The translations under genes were made by a program, and so were the position numbers. Shown in pieces: positions 30,674 through 39,131 of a stretch of DNA of 39,154 nt. Source of the DNA: Bacteroidaceae bacterium (lineage in GTDB: Bacteria > Bacteroidota > Bacteroidia > Bacteroidales > Bacteroidaceae); assembly GCA_017524545.1 (NCBI GenBank), contig JAFXVN010000051.1:1-39154 (forward strand). Reading direction: 5' to 3'. Positions within the stretch are counted from its first letter, which is position 1. The number at the start of each line of letters is the position of its first letter. The notes under the pieces are model-generated. The model made no database searches. It worked only from the letters and a program-made list of their open reading frames with translations, and had not been told where the DNA came from.

Positions 30674-30713
30674 CGAAAAAAAGCGAAAAGCGAAAAGTGA
30701 AAAGTGAAAAATT
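30674..30713. repeat. Heptamer array (GCGAAAA/GTGAAAA)
   Basis: Four units GCGAAAA, GCGAAAA, GTGAAAA, GTGAAAA at 7-bp spacing, directly upstream of the psd -7 box. Confidence 0.85.
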
Positions 30714-30734
30714 AAACGGATAAACGAAAAAAAC

Positions 30735-30763
30735 CATGAACTATGAACTATGAACTATGAACT
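30735..30763. repeat. Heptamer array (ATGAACT)
   Basis: Four units ATGAACT directly upstream of the dnaE -7 box at 30769. Confidence 0.85.
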
Positions 30764-30768
30764 TTTCA

Positions 30769-30776
30769 TATCTTTG
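30769..30776 (+). promoter_or_regulatory. dnaE -7 box
   Basis: TATCTTTG 74 nt before the dnaE start; the ATGAACT array covers the -33 position. Confidence 0.5.
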
Positions 30777-30811
30777 TCATCTCTTTACGTCCTTAATGCA
30801 TACAGCCCGGG

Positions 30812-30851
30812 GCAATGTTCAATGTTCAATGTTTAATGTTCAATGTTCAAT
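30812..30851. repeat. Heptamer array (CAATGTT)
   Basis: Five units (one with CAATGTT changed to TAATGTT) run into the dnaE start codon, giving ATG codons in several frames. Confidence 0.85.
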
Positions 30852-33800
30852 GACTAACGATTTCGTACACTTACACGTTCACTCGCAATACTCACTGCTC
30901 GACGGACAGGCGTCCATCAAGGGGATGGTGAACAAGGCCATCGGCGACGGAATGCGCGGCATGGCACTCACCGACCACGGCAACATGTTCGGTGTCAAGG
31001 AGCTGTACGACTACTGCAAGCAGGTCAACAAGGACAGGAAGAAACAGGGACTGGAGCCCTTCAAGCCCATCTTCGGCTGCGAGATGTATGTGGCACGAGG
31101 CGGCGACAAGAATGTGCACGAGGGAGGAAAAGAGTTTCAGTCGGGCTGGCACCTCATCGTCCTGGCCAAGAACCTGACTGGCTACCACAACCTCATCAAG
31201 CTTGTCTCGCGCTCGTGGGTCGATGGCTTTTATATGCGTCCCCGCACCGACCACAAAGATTTGGAGAAGTTCCATGAGGGTCTCATCATCTGCTCTGCTT
31301 GCATCGGCGGCGAAGTGCCGAAGAAGATAGCAAAAGGCGACATGGCTGGCGCAGAGGAGACTGTCAAGTGGTTCCACGACATCTGGGGCGACGACTACTA
31401 TCTGGAACTGCAACGCCATGAGGTGACGAATCCCAATCAGATTGCCAACCGCGACACCTACGAGGTGCAGAAGCGCGTCAACCCCGTGCTCATCGAGCTG
31501 GCACGCAAGTATGGCGTGAAGCTCGTCTGCTCCAACGACTCGCACTTCCTCGACGAGGACGATGCCGAGGCCCACGACCTGCTGCTCTGCCTCTCCACCG
31601 GCAAGGACTTGGAAGACCCGAACCGTATGCGCTACAGCAAGCAGGAGTGGTTCAAGACACGTGCCGAGATGAATGCCATCTTCGGGGACCTGCCCGAAGC
31701 CCTTGCCAACACCTGCGAGATATTGGACAAGGTCGAGTTCTACGACCTTGAGTCCAACCCCATCATGCCCTTCTTCCCCATCCCCGAGGAGTTCGGCACC
31801 GAGGAGCTTTGGCGACAACGCTTCACCGAGGAAGACCTCTTCCGCGAGTTCACCAGCGACGAGAACGGCGAGAACACCTTGCCGCGCGAAGATGGCGAGA
31901 AGAAGATAGAGAAGCTGGGCGGCATCGACAAGCTCTACCGCATCAAGTTCGAGGCAGACTATCTGGCCAAGCTCGCCTACGAAGGAGCGGCACGGCTCTA
32001 CCCCACTCCGCTCTCGAAGGAAGTCGATGAACGCATTCGCTTCGAGCTGCACATCATGAAGACGATGGGCTTCCCCGGCTACTTCCTCATCGTGCAGGAC
32101 TTCATCAACAGCGCCCGCAACGAGCTGGGTGTCTGGGTAGGCCCTGGCCGAGGCTCGGCAGCCGGTTCGGTAGTGGCCTATTGCTTGGGCATCACACGTC
32201 TCGACCCCTTGAAGTATGACCTCCTGTTCGAGCGTTTCCTCAACCCCGACCGCATCTCCCTGCCCGATATCGACACCGACTTCGACGACGACGGGCGCGG
32301 CAAGGTGCTGCAATGGGTGATGGACAAATACGGTGTAGAGAACTGCGCCCACATCATCACCTACGGCGCTATGGCGGCCAAGAGCAGCCTGAAGGACGTG
32401 GGGCGCGTGGAGAAAGTGCCTCTCTCCACGGTCAATGCCTGGTGCAAAGCCATGCCCGACCGCCTGCCCGACGGCAAAAAGCCGACATTAGAGAACTACA
32501 TCAACGCCACGCCGGAACTGAAGGAGGCTCGCTTTTCGAGGGACAAGAAGGAGTCGGACACCATCAAGTACGCTCTCAAACTCGAAGGCACCGTCCGCAA
32601 CACGGGCATCCATGCCTGCGGTTTCATCATCTGCCGCGACCCCATCAGCGACCATGTGCCCGTCTCGACAGCCGACGACCCGGACTTCCCCGACCGCAAG
32701 ACGGCCGTCACGCAATATGACGGCCACGTCATTGAGAGCACCGGCCTCATCAAGATGGACTTCCTGGGCCTCAAGACGCTTTCGCAGCTCAAGGAAGCCT
32801 GCCGCATCGTCAAGGAGGCGCACGGCATAGACATCGACATCGACAATATCCCCATCGACGACGAGCTGACCTACAAGCTCTACCAGGAGGGACGCACCGT
32901 CGGCACCTTCCAGTTCGAATCGGCCGGCATGAGGAAGTACCTGAAGGAACTGCACCCGACGGTCTTCGAGGACCTCATCGCCATGAACGCCCTCTACCGC
33001 CCCGGACCAATGGACTACATCCCGCAGTTCATCAAGCGCAAGAACGGCATCGAGCCTATCACCTACGACCTCGATGCCTGCGAGGAATACCTACGCGACA
33101 CCTACGGCATCACGGTCTATCAGGAGCAGGTCATGCTGCTCTCGCGCAAGCTGGCGGGCTTCACCCGAGGTGAGAGCGACGCGCTGCGCAAGGCGATGGG
33201 CAAGAAGAAGAAGGACATCGTGGACCAGATGAAACCCAAGTTCATCGAGGGCGGCACACGCAACGGACACGATGCCAAAGTGCTCGAGAAGATATGGAGC
33301 GACTGGGAGAAGTTCGCTTCCTACGCCTTCAACAAGTCCCATGCCGCCTGCTACTCATGGGTGGCCTACCAGACGGCCTACATGAAGGCGCACTATCCCG
33401 CCGAGTTCATGGCTGCCCTGCTGACACGCGGCAAGGACGATGTGAAGGAGGTGACGAAGCTCCTGGAAGAATGCCACGCCATGAAGCTGGAAGTGCTGGG
33501 ACCCGATGTCAACGAGTCGCATCGCGATTTCGGTGTCAACGACCGCCAGCAGATACGCTACGGCCTGATGGCCATCAAGGGACTGGGCGAAGCCGCCGTG
33601 CAAGCCATCGTGGAGGAGAGGGAGAAGAACGGCCCTTACCGCGACATCTTCGACTTCGCAGAGCGTGTCAACATGTCTGCCGTCAAACGCAACGGTATGG
33701 AATGCCTTGCTCTGAGCGGCGCCCTCGACAACATCGCCGGGGACATACGCCGCGAGCAGTTCATAGCATCCGACCCCAAGGGCAATGTCTTCCTCGACCT

Positions 33801-34569
33801 GCTCCTGCGCTACGGTTCGCAGTACCAGCAGGCACAGATGGAGGCACAATTCTCGCTCTTCGGCATGGATGCCGTGGAACTCAACAAGCCCGCAGTCCCC
33901 GAAGCCGAGGAATGGTCGATGCTGGAACGCCTCAACAAGGAGCGTTCGCTGGTGGGCATCTACCTCTCTGCCCATCCGCTCGACGAGTACTACGTCATCC
34001 TGCAGAACGTCTGCAACCTGAAGATGTCGGAGATGGAGTACCTCACCGCCTTTGCAGGGAAAAGCGTCCGTCTGGGCGGCATCGTCACAGCAGTCCGCTC
34101 CGGCACGACCAAGAACGGCAAGCCCTTCGGTGTCGCCACCATCGAGGACTTCAGCGGCACGGGCGAGATTGCGCTCTTCGGCGAGAACTGGGTGCAATGG
34201 GGCGCCTACCTGAGCATGGACCGCTCGGTGCTCATCACCGGCAGCGTGGAGGAGCACCGCTTCCGTCCGGGCGAATACGAGCTGCGCATCGGACGCATCG
34301 ACTGGCTGGCCGACATCAGCGACAAGGTCGTGGAGCGCATCACCGTCACCGTCAACACAAACACCCTTGGCAAGGACGATGTGGAGATGCTCACCTCCTA
34401 CGTCGAGGAGAACCCCGGAAACACGGCTCTGCAAATGGTCTTCGTCGATGCCACCAATCCGCACAACCGCCTGCACATGACATCCCGCTCCCACAAAATA
34501 AAGGTGACACGCCAGCTGTTAGACGACATCGACGGCTGCGATGCTCTGTCCTACAGCATCAACAGCTAA
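30850..34569 (+). CDS. dnaE: DNA polymerase III subunit alpha
   Basis: The replicative polymerase catalytic subunit, 1239 aa from ATG 30850. The PHP domain opens with FVHLHVHSQYSLLDG and TDHGNMFG. The polymerase active site has GPGRGSAAGS and PDIDTDFDDDGRG, whose acidic residues bind metal. A helix-hairpin-helix region (KGLGEAAVQAIVEERE) and a C-terminal OB fold (VRLGGIVTAVRS, IALFGENW) follow. An in-frame ATG at 30757 would add 31 residues made from the CAATGTT repeat (NVQCSMFNVQCSM), which is why 30850 is preferred. Divergent from psd; followed by trxA. Confidence 0.96.
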   Translation: MTNDFVHLHVHSQYSLLDGQASIKGMVNKAIGDGMRGMALTDHGNMFGVKELYDYCKQVNKDRKKQGLEPFKPIFGCEMYVARGGDKNVHEGGKEFQSGWHLIVLAKNLTGYHNLIKLVSRSWVDGFYMRPRTDHKDLEKFHEGLIICSACIGGEVPKKIAKGDMAGAEETVKWFHDIWGDDYYLELQRHEVTNPNQIANRDTYEVQKRVNPVLIELARKYGVKLVCSNDSHFLDEDDAEAHDLLLCLSTGKDLEDPNRMRYSKQEWFKTRAEMNAIFGDLPEALANTCEILDKVEFYDLESNPIMPFFPIPEEFGTEELWRQRFTEEDLFREFTSDENGENTLPREDGEKKIEKLGGIDKLYRIKFEADYLAKLAYEGAARLYPTPLSKEVDERIRFELHIMKTMGFPGYFLIVQDFINSARNELGVWVGPGRGSAAGSVVAYCLGITRLDPLKYDLLFERFLNPDRISLPDIDTDFDDDGRGKVLQWVMDKYGVENCAHIITYGAMAAKSSLKDVGRVEKVPLSTVNAWCKAMPDRLPDGKKPTLENYINATPELKEARFSRDKKESDTIKYALKLEGTVRNTGIHACGFIICRDPISDHVPVSTADDPDFPDRKTAVTQYDGHVIESTGLIKMDFLGLKTLSQLKEACRIVKEAHGIDIDIDNIPIDDELTYKLYQEGRTVGTFQFESAGMRKYLKELHPTVFEDLIAMNALYRPGPMDYIPQFIKRKNGIEPITYDLDACEEYLRDTYGITVYQEQVMLLSRKLAGFTRGESDALRKAMGKKKKDIVDQMKPKFIEGGTRNGHDAKVLEKIWSDWEKFASYAFNKSHAACYSWVAYQTAYMKAHYPAEFMAALLTRGKDDVKEVTKLLEECHAMKLEVLGPDVNESHRDFGVNDRQQIRYGLMAIKGLGEAAVQAIVEEREKNGPYRDIFDFAERVNMSAVKRNGMECLALSGALDNIAGDIRREQFIASDPKGNVFLDLLLRYGSQYQQAQMEAQFSLFGMDAVELNKPAVPEAEEWSMLERLNKERSLVGIYLSAHPLDEYYVILQNVCNLKMSEMEYLTAFAGKSVRLGGIVTAVRSGTTKNGKPFGVATIEDFSGTGEIALFGENWVQWGAYLSMDRSVLITGSVEEHRFRPGEYELRIGRIDWLADISDKVVERITVTVNTNTLGKDDVEMLTSYVEENPGNTALQMVFVDATNPHNRLHMTSRSHKIKVTRQLLDDIDGCDALSYSINS

Positions 34570-34622
34570 ATAGTCAAATCGTAAATAAATAGTAAATCGT
34601 AAATCGTAAAATCGTAAATAAC
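34568..34622. repeat. Heptamer array (AATCGTA)
   Basis: Five or more AATCGTA/AATAGTA units fill the dnaE to trxA gap up to the trxA start. Confidence 0.85.
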
Positions 34623-34623
34623 T

Positions 34624-34938
34624 ATGGCACAAGCAATCAACACAGGAAATTTTGAGGCACTGGTGGCAACCGGCAAGCCTATGGTATTGGATTTTTGGGC
34701 AACATGGTGCGGCCCCTGCAAGCGCCTGGCTCCCGTCATCGAAGCCTTGGCAACGGACTACGACGGCCTGGCCATCGTAGGCAAGTGCGACGTGGAAGAG
34801 GACGAAGACCTCGCCATGCGCTTTGGTGTCCGCAACATCCCCACAGTTGTCTTCATCAAGGACGGCAAGGAGGTTGACCGCAGCGTCGGCTTAGTTCCAC
34901 GTCCCGTCCTCGAAGACAAAATCAAGGCGATGTTGTGA
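34624..34938 (+). CDS. trxA: Thioredoxin
   Basis: A 104-aa cytosolic disulfide reductase. The active site is WCGPCK with Cys29 and Cys32, and the cis-Pro loop IPTVVFIKDGK (about 75-85) is present. The length and the FWATWCGPC context are of classical thioredoxin. It lies 54 nt after dnaE behind a heptamer array. Confidence 0.96.
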   Translation: MAQAINTGNFEALVATGKPMVLDFWATWCGPCKRLAPVIEALATDYDGLAIVGKCDVEEDEDLAMRFGVRNIPTVVFIKDGKEVDRSVGLVPRPVLEDKIKAML

Positions 34939-34948
34939 CATCTTGGGA

Positions 34949-34984
34949 TCCTATTCCCTATTCCCTAATCCCTAATCCCTAATC
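34949..34984. repeat. Heptamer array (CCCTAAT/CCCTATT)
   Basis: Five units of CCCTATT then CCCTAAT fill the gap between trxA and the next gene. Confidence 0.85.
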
Positions 34985-34993
34985 CAAAACAAC

Positions 34994-35317
34994 ATGGCAA
35001 CCTTTGAAGAAGACCTCCTCAACGATGCGGAGGACGACCGCCTGACGGTCGAATACATCCAGAACTATCTGCCACAAGACCTCAAGGACAAGTTCACCGA
35101 GGAAGAGCTTTACTACTTCATCGACGTCATCGGCGAGTACTACGTTGACCTGCTCGAAAAGCACAGCGACGACGAAGACATCGACATCGACGTGGAGGAA
35201 GTGGCAAAGTACGTCGCCAAGCAAGCCAAGAAGGACAAGATGGGCGACTTTGACCCCGAAGACCTCCGCTGGGTCGTCGATGGCGAGCTGGAATACGGAG
35301 AAACAATTAACAGTTAA
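34994..35317 (+). CDS. Small acidic conserved protein (Bacteroidales)
   Basis: A 107-aa, strongly acidic protein (many D and E, with only a few K). Two likely helices include EYIQNYLPQDLKDKFTEEELYYFIDVIGEYYVDLLE and VEEVAKYVAKQAKKDK. No membrane segment, signal peptide or catalytic motif. I do not recognise a defined function. It sits between trxA and cysS in the same direction, and the inverted AGTTAAG arrays follow it. Confidence 0.8.
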   Translation: MATFEEDLLNDAEDDRLTVEYIQNYLPQDLKDKFTEEELYYFIDVIGEYYVDLLEKHSDDEDIDIDVEEVAKYVAKQAKKDKMGDFDPEDLRWVVDGELEYGETINS

Positions 35318-35343
35318 GAGTTAAGAATTAAGAGTTAAGAAAA
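35312..35343. repeat. Heptamer array (AGTTAAG), left arm
   Basis: Four AGTTAAG units face the inverted CTTAACT units at 35383-35414 across a ~40-nt spacer. Sequence and layout match the punA-thiL gap. Confidence 0.85.
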
Positions 35344-35382
35344 ATACATAATACTGTTAATTCTTTGCAGCCCAAACTATCT

Positions 35383-35414
35383 TTCTTAACTCTTAACTCT
35401 TAATTCTTAACTAA
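35383..35414. repeat. Heptamer array (CTTAACT), right arm
   Basis: Four CTTAACT/CTTAATT units, inverted relative to 35312-35343, ending 13 nt before the cysS start. Confidence 0.85.
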
Positions 35415-35426
35415 AAAGAATAATCT

Positions 35427-36926
35427 ATGAACCAACCACTATTCATTTATAACACCCTGAGCCGGCAGAAGGAACTCTTCAAGCCGCTCAACCCGGGGCG
35501 CGTGGGCATGTACGTCTGCGGCCCGACCGTTTATGGCGACGCGCATCTCGGACATGCCCGGCCAGCCATCACCTTCGATCTCCTTTTCCGATACCTCCAG
35601 CACATCGGCTACAAGGTGCGCTATGTGCGTAACATCACGGACGTGGGCCATCTGGAGCACGATGCCGACGAGGGCGAGGACAAAATCGCAAAGAAAGCCC
35701 GGCTGGAACAGCTGGAGCCGATGGAGGTAGCGCAGTACTACACGAACCGCTTCCACGCGGCAATGGACGCCCTTGGCTGCCTGCCGCCAAGCATCGAGCC
35801 CCATGCTACCGGCCATATCATCGAGCAGCAGCAACTCGTCAGGCAGATTCTCGACAACGGCTATGCCTACGAGAGCAACGGCAGCATCTATTTCGACATC
35901 GAGAAGTACAACAAAGTCCACCGCTGGGGCATCCTCTCGGGGCGCGACCTTGAGAATGTGAAGGATGCGAGCCGCGACCTTGCCGGCGTGGGCGAGAAGA
36001 AGAATCAGGCGGATTTCGCCCTTTGGAAAGCGGCACAGCCCGAGCACATCATGCGCTGGCCTTCGCCTTGGAGCGACGGCTTCCCCGGCTGGCACTGCGA
36101 GTGCACGGCGATGGGACGCAAATATCTGGGCGAGCACTTCGACATCCACGGCGGCGGCATGGACCTCATCTTCCCCCACCACGAATGCGAGATAGCGCAG
36201 GCTGTCGCAAGCCAGGGCGACCAGATGGTGCACTACTGGATGCACAACAACATGATTACCATCGACGGCAAGAAGATGGGCAAGTCCTACAACAACTTCA
36301 TCACCCTGCCGCAGTTCTTCACGGGCGACCATCCCCTGCTCTCGCAGGCCTACACGCCCATGACCATCCGCTTCTTCATCCTGCAAGCCCACTATCGCAG
36401 CACCGTCGATTTCGGCAACGAAGCCCTGCAAGCCGCCGAGAAAGGCTTGGCTCGCCTCATGGACGGCCTGAAGAACCTGCGCCGCCTCCAAGACGGCCAG
36501 AAGGTGAAAGGACAGCCTTGGATAGAGGTTTCGTATGTTGCGACTCTGTCGCAACACCTCTACGATGCCATGAACGACGACCTCAATTCCCCCATCGTCA
36601 TCAGCCACCTCTTCGACGCCTGCCGCGTCATCAACACGCTCATCGACAAGAAGGCCAGCATCACAGCCGAAGTTGCCCAATCCTTGCTCGCCCTCATGGA
36701 GACCTTTGTCACCGACATCCTCGGCCTTCGCCCCGACACAGGCACCACCAACAAAGCCCGCGAAGAAGCCTACGGAGCCGTCGTCAACATGCTTCTGGAA
36801 CAGCGTCAAGCAGCCAAGGCTGAGAAGAACTGGGCACTCTCCGACAAGATTCGCGACGACCTCGCCGCCCTCGGCTTCGAGGTCAAGGACACAAAGGACG
36901 GCTTCTCCTGGACGCTCAACAAATAA
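35427..36926 (+). CDS. cysS: Cysteinyl-tRNA synthetase
   Basis: A class I aminoacyl-tRNA synthetase of 499 aa that charges tRNA-Cys. The zinc site includes Cys31 (YVCGPTVY), Cys224 (GWHCECTAM), and His251/Cys254-region (HHECEIAQ). The HIGH motif is HLGH (40-43) and the KMSKS loop is KMGKS (283-287). The C-terminal helical domain is complete. It follows the small acidic protein and the inverted arrays. Confidence 0.97.
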   Translation: MNQPLFIYNTLSRQKELFKPLNPGRVGMYVCGPTVYGDAHLGHARPAITFDLLFRYLQHIGYKVRYVRNITDVGHLEHDADEGEDKIAKKARLEQLEPMEVAQYYTNRFHAAMDALGCLPPSIEPHATGHIIEQQQLVRQILDNGYAYESNGSIYFDIEKYNKVHRWGILSGRDLENVKDASRDLAGVGEKKNQADFALWKAAQPEHIMRWPSPWSDGFPGWHCECTAMGRKYLGEHFDIHGGGMDLIFPHHECEIAQAVASQGDQMVHYWMHNNMITIDGKKMGKSYNNFITLPQFFTGDHPLLSQAYTPMTIRFFILQAHYRSTVDFGNEALQAAEKGLARLMDGLKNLRRLQDGQKVKGQPWIEVSYVATLSQHLYDAMNDDLNSPIVISHLFDACRVINTLIDKKASITAEVAQSLLALMETFVTDILGLRPDTGTTNKAREEAYGAVVNMLLEQRQAAKAEKNWALSDKIRDDLAALGFEVKDTKDGFSWTLNK

Positions 36927-36940
36927 CGAACGGTCATAAA

Positions 36941-37004
36941 ACACTCTACACCTTCCTGCCATCTCATATTCTGCATGTTTTGGCGAAAGGTGTAGAGTGT
37001 ATAG
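36941..37004 (-). terminator. Inverted repeat / likely minus-strand terminator
   Basis: A perfect 14-bp stem ACACTCTACACCTT (36941-36954) pairs with 36987-37000 around a 32-nt loop. On the minus strand a short T run (TTTTATG) follows, so it may end the TPR-like gene, whose last codons lie inside it. No T run follows on the plus strand. Confidence 0.55.
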
Positions 37005-37461
37005 TAAAAAGCAGATTCTGCTTAAGATGCTTTAACTCATAATCATAAAAGGTGGCAAGGTTCTTTTTGCCAAGTTCCTTCAAACATTCTACCATACGTT
37101 CAGTAGCATATACTCGCTGATAAGTATAGTCGGGATTGGAGATTTCCAGAGTTCGATATATCGGTAAGACTTGTTCCAACAGAGGCAACGCCTTTGCATA
37201 CTCTTTCCGTCTCACATATATCTGCGACAGGTTATCCATTGGTGCAGCATAGTGATCCAGAAAGTCAGGAACACAACGAACACTCTCCCCTGTTGGTAGC
37301 TCTAACAACTCTTCTTCATCATCGTCTTCCAACTCTGCTATTTCCTTCTTGCCAAGCTCTATCAGTTTCTTATAAATCTCAACCTCATCATCAAGATTCT
37401 TGCAATTAGGCAGCAAATCTATGACTCCCCCGTAACTTAGTCCCTTGAATTTATCTTCCAT
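36964..37461 (-). CDS. Small TPR-like protein
   Basis: 165 aa, acidic in its first half (IAELEDDDEEELLELP near 41-56) and helical in the second (AAPMDNLSQIYVRRKEYAKALPLLEQVLPIYRTLE near 72-106), which resembles one to two tetratricopeptide repeats. The final residues LFTIHSTPFAKTCRI overlap the terminator stem. No signal peptide. Probably a protein-interaction protein; the partner is unknown. Lower G+C than cysS. Confidence 0.7.
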   Translation of the reverse strand: MEDKFKGLSYGGVIDLLPNCKNLDDEVEIYKKLIELGKKEIAELEDDDEEELLELPTGESVRCVPDFLDHYAAPMDNLSQIYVRRKEYAKALPLLEQVLPIYRTLEISNPDYTYQRVYATERMVECLKELGKKNLATFYDYELKHLKQNLLFTIHSTPFAKTCRI

Positions 37462-37489
37462 AATGATGAATACGCGAAATCCTCATTGC

Positions 37490-37597
37490 CTATTTGTCGT
37501 ACTTTGCTAATTCTTTTACGATGGCAAGACGCTTTTTAGAACCTTCATTCCATTCTTTCGCAGCCATAGGACTAATCCCAGTTAGTCGTCCTTGATT
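37490..37597 (-). pseudogene. Short open fragment, possible gene remnant
   Basis: Between two minus-strand genes there is a 35-codon open stretch ending SKKRLAIVKELAKYDK; a possible ATG at 37567 would leave only 25 aa. It has ordinary protein composition but no upstream continuation because a stop precedes it. It may be the 3' remnant of a deleted gene; nothing else is recognised in 37462-37673. Confidence 0.3.
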
Positions 37598-37673
37598 CTA
37601 AACTTTCGCTGAACATTTTTCTATATATAGCTATCAATATCTTTAAATCCAATATCGCAATCAGATTTCTTGT

Positions 37674-38552
37674 CTATATATAAGAGCTGACAACTTTAGC
37701 AAGCTCTTTTAGCATTAAATCTGAAATACGAGCAGAAAATTGCCATGTGCAAATGTATGTTTTATTATCTTCCCGCAATATACTAAACCACCCCTTTTTT
37801 TCAAAGTCTCTTTTTTCAAAGCCATATAGATACGGGAATATTTTATCTGAATATCCACCGCACGCAAAAATCACAACGGGGAATGATTGGAAAAATGGTT
37901 CTTTAAGTAATTGACAACGTTTGCTTATAGACCTTTCTGTTTGTTCAGCTTGTTTTTTTGCATCTCTTTTTTGTTCTTCCTCAGACAGATTCTTGTTGAC
38001 TACTATATTATGACGTCTGGATTCTCCACTTAATTCTGTTATAAAAGCATCTTTGAAGAAATCAATATATTCAGAATGTTTGTTATAGATTAACTGAATA
38101 AGTTTTTGATACTTAAACCAAGTGGGATTTGCACCATATTTAAGAAATTGATGTGTAAAATTACCATCTATTTCCGTAATAGGTTTTCTGTTGTCTAACT
38201 TATTATAATTGAAGTAATGTGGAAATAAGGGATTAAAATTCTCAAATGCCTTAGAATGTATATCATCTTCAGGATATAAAATTTGAGACTTTATGGTAAT
38301 ATTTTTACCTTGATCGCTATTTTTCTTCCATTGTTCAATATTATTCAAACAATAATATTCATACTCGTTGGCTTGTTTTACTTTATCCCAAGCTAATTCC
38401 TGCCCAACAATTAATATCTTGGCTGATGGATTGCCATAACCGACGAATGCCTTTTCTGATTTGTATTGATTGTTGTTTAACAAATCTAAAAAACTTTGTG
38501 GATAGTTTACAACCAATTCGATATTTGGTGGAATAATTTGTTGTCTTCTCAT
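37674..38552 (-). CDS. Uncharacterised protein, uracil-DNA glycosylase-fold-like
   Basis: 292 aa, AT-rich. GNPSAKILIVGQELA (40-54) resembles motif I of the uracil-DNA glycosylase superfamily (a Gly-Glu-Ala-Pro-Gly-type loop after a beta strand), here with Q-E-L in place of the catalytic region, so DNA repair activity is doubtful. LLKEPFFQSFPVVIFACGGYSDK (215-237) looks like a later core strand. G+C is far below the ~55% of the core genes. It shares the LLK..FF..FPV.I block with the 149-aa neighbour. Promoter at 38570-38600. Confidence 0.55.
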   Translation of the reverse strand: MRRQQIIPPNIELVVNYPQSFLDLLNNNQYKSEKAFVGYGNPSAKILIVGQELAWDKVKQANEYEYYCLNNIEQWKKNSDQGKNITIKSQILYPEDDIHSKAFENFNPLFPHYFNYNKLDNRKPITEIDGNFTHQFLKYGANPTWFKYQKLIQLIYNKHSEYIDFFKDAFITELSGESRRHNIVVNKNLSEEEQKRDAKKQAEQTERSISKRCQLLKEPFFQSFPVVIFACGGYSDKIFPYLYGFEKRDFEKKGWFSILREDNKTYICTWQFSARISDLMLKELAKVVSSYI

Positions 38553-38569
38553 AAAGCGATTTTTTTTTG

Positions 38570-38600
38570 CAAATATAGCAATTGTTTTTGGTAAAACAAT
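38570..38600 (-). promoter_or_regulatory. Promoter of the 292-aa gene (-33/-7)
   Basis: Minus strand TATATTTG (38577-38570) preceded by ATTG (38600-38597) with 19 nt between, close to the consensus and 18 nt before the gene start. Confidence 0.6.
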
Positions 38601-38602
38601 CT

Positions 38603-39052
38603 TTATTGGGGATTATTTTCTTTTGTGAATAAAAGAAACCAATTGAGTAATAGTCTGCTGCATTTGAGAATAGTATGTGAGACTTTATCAAATGTGTATG
38701 TGCAGAGCATCATTCTTTCGGGTTTATCCGCTTCTGCTTTCGAATGCGCTACAAATAAACGTTGATTAGCCCCATCTTCAACGGTACATTCTGATACCCA
38801 CTCCATCCCTAATACTTTTCCTGGATTTTGCTGGTCCAATTGGCTGCCATCAATGAATGTATATATGATGACCGGAAAATGATTAAAGAAAGAATCTTTC
38901 AATAATTCTTCATCGTAAACAACATAATAGCAGAGGTCAAGGACATCTTCGGCACCAAGAAATTCTACAAAGAGCTTTCGAAGATACTTAAAGTCCTCTT
39001 CTTCGTTTCCTTCTTTCCTGACTTCATCACTTTCTGTGCCACAAAATGGCAT
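38603..39052 (-). CDS. Uncharacterised protein related to the downstream 292-aa protein
   Basis: 149 aa, no signal peptide, no known motif. Residues 50-64 (LLKDSFFNHFPVIIY) align with 215-229 of the neighbour (LLKEPFFQSFPVVIF), and FKYLRKLFVEFLGAED aligns roughly with DFFKDAFITELSGES. It therefore looks like a shortened, diverged relative of the C-terminal half of the 292-aa protein. AT-rich like its neighbour. The stop lies 50 nt before the 292-aa gene, so both may be in one transcript, although the 292-aa gene also has its own promoter. Confidence 0.55.
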   Translation of the reverse strand: MPFCGTESDEVRKEGNEEEDFKYLRKLFVEFLGAEDVLDLCYYVVYDEELLKDSFFNHFPVIIYTFIDGSQLDQQNPGKVLGMEWVSECTVEDGANQRLFVAHSKAEADKPERMMLCTYTFDKVSHTILKCSRLLLNWFLLFTKENNPQ

Positions 39053-39092
39053 CCATTGTTTTACAGGTGTTTAGACAAGTTTTCCGGGTGTC

Positions 39093-39127
39093 TTTGGGTG
39101 TCGCAAGGTAAAAAATGTGTACCTTTG
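39093..39127 (+). promoter_or_regulatory. Promoter at the right edge
   Basis: TACCTTTG (39120-39127) with TTTG at 39093-39096; the spacing of 23 nt is longer than usual. The next ATG begins 5 nt after the -7 box. Confidence 0.55.
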
Positions 39128-39131
39128 CACC

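Noticed and set aside
30757-30849. Longer dnaE start adding 31 residues
   Set aside because: The extension is encoded by a CAATGTT array and repeats NVQCSM; the family begins at DFVHLHVHS.
33355-34494. Long minus-strand frame opposite dnaE (also 30892-32352)
   Set aside because: Shadow frames of a highly conserved polymerase gene.
35439-36962. A 507-aa minus-strand frame opposite cysS
   Set aside because: Shadow of cysS; no protein character.
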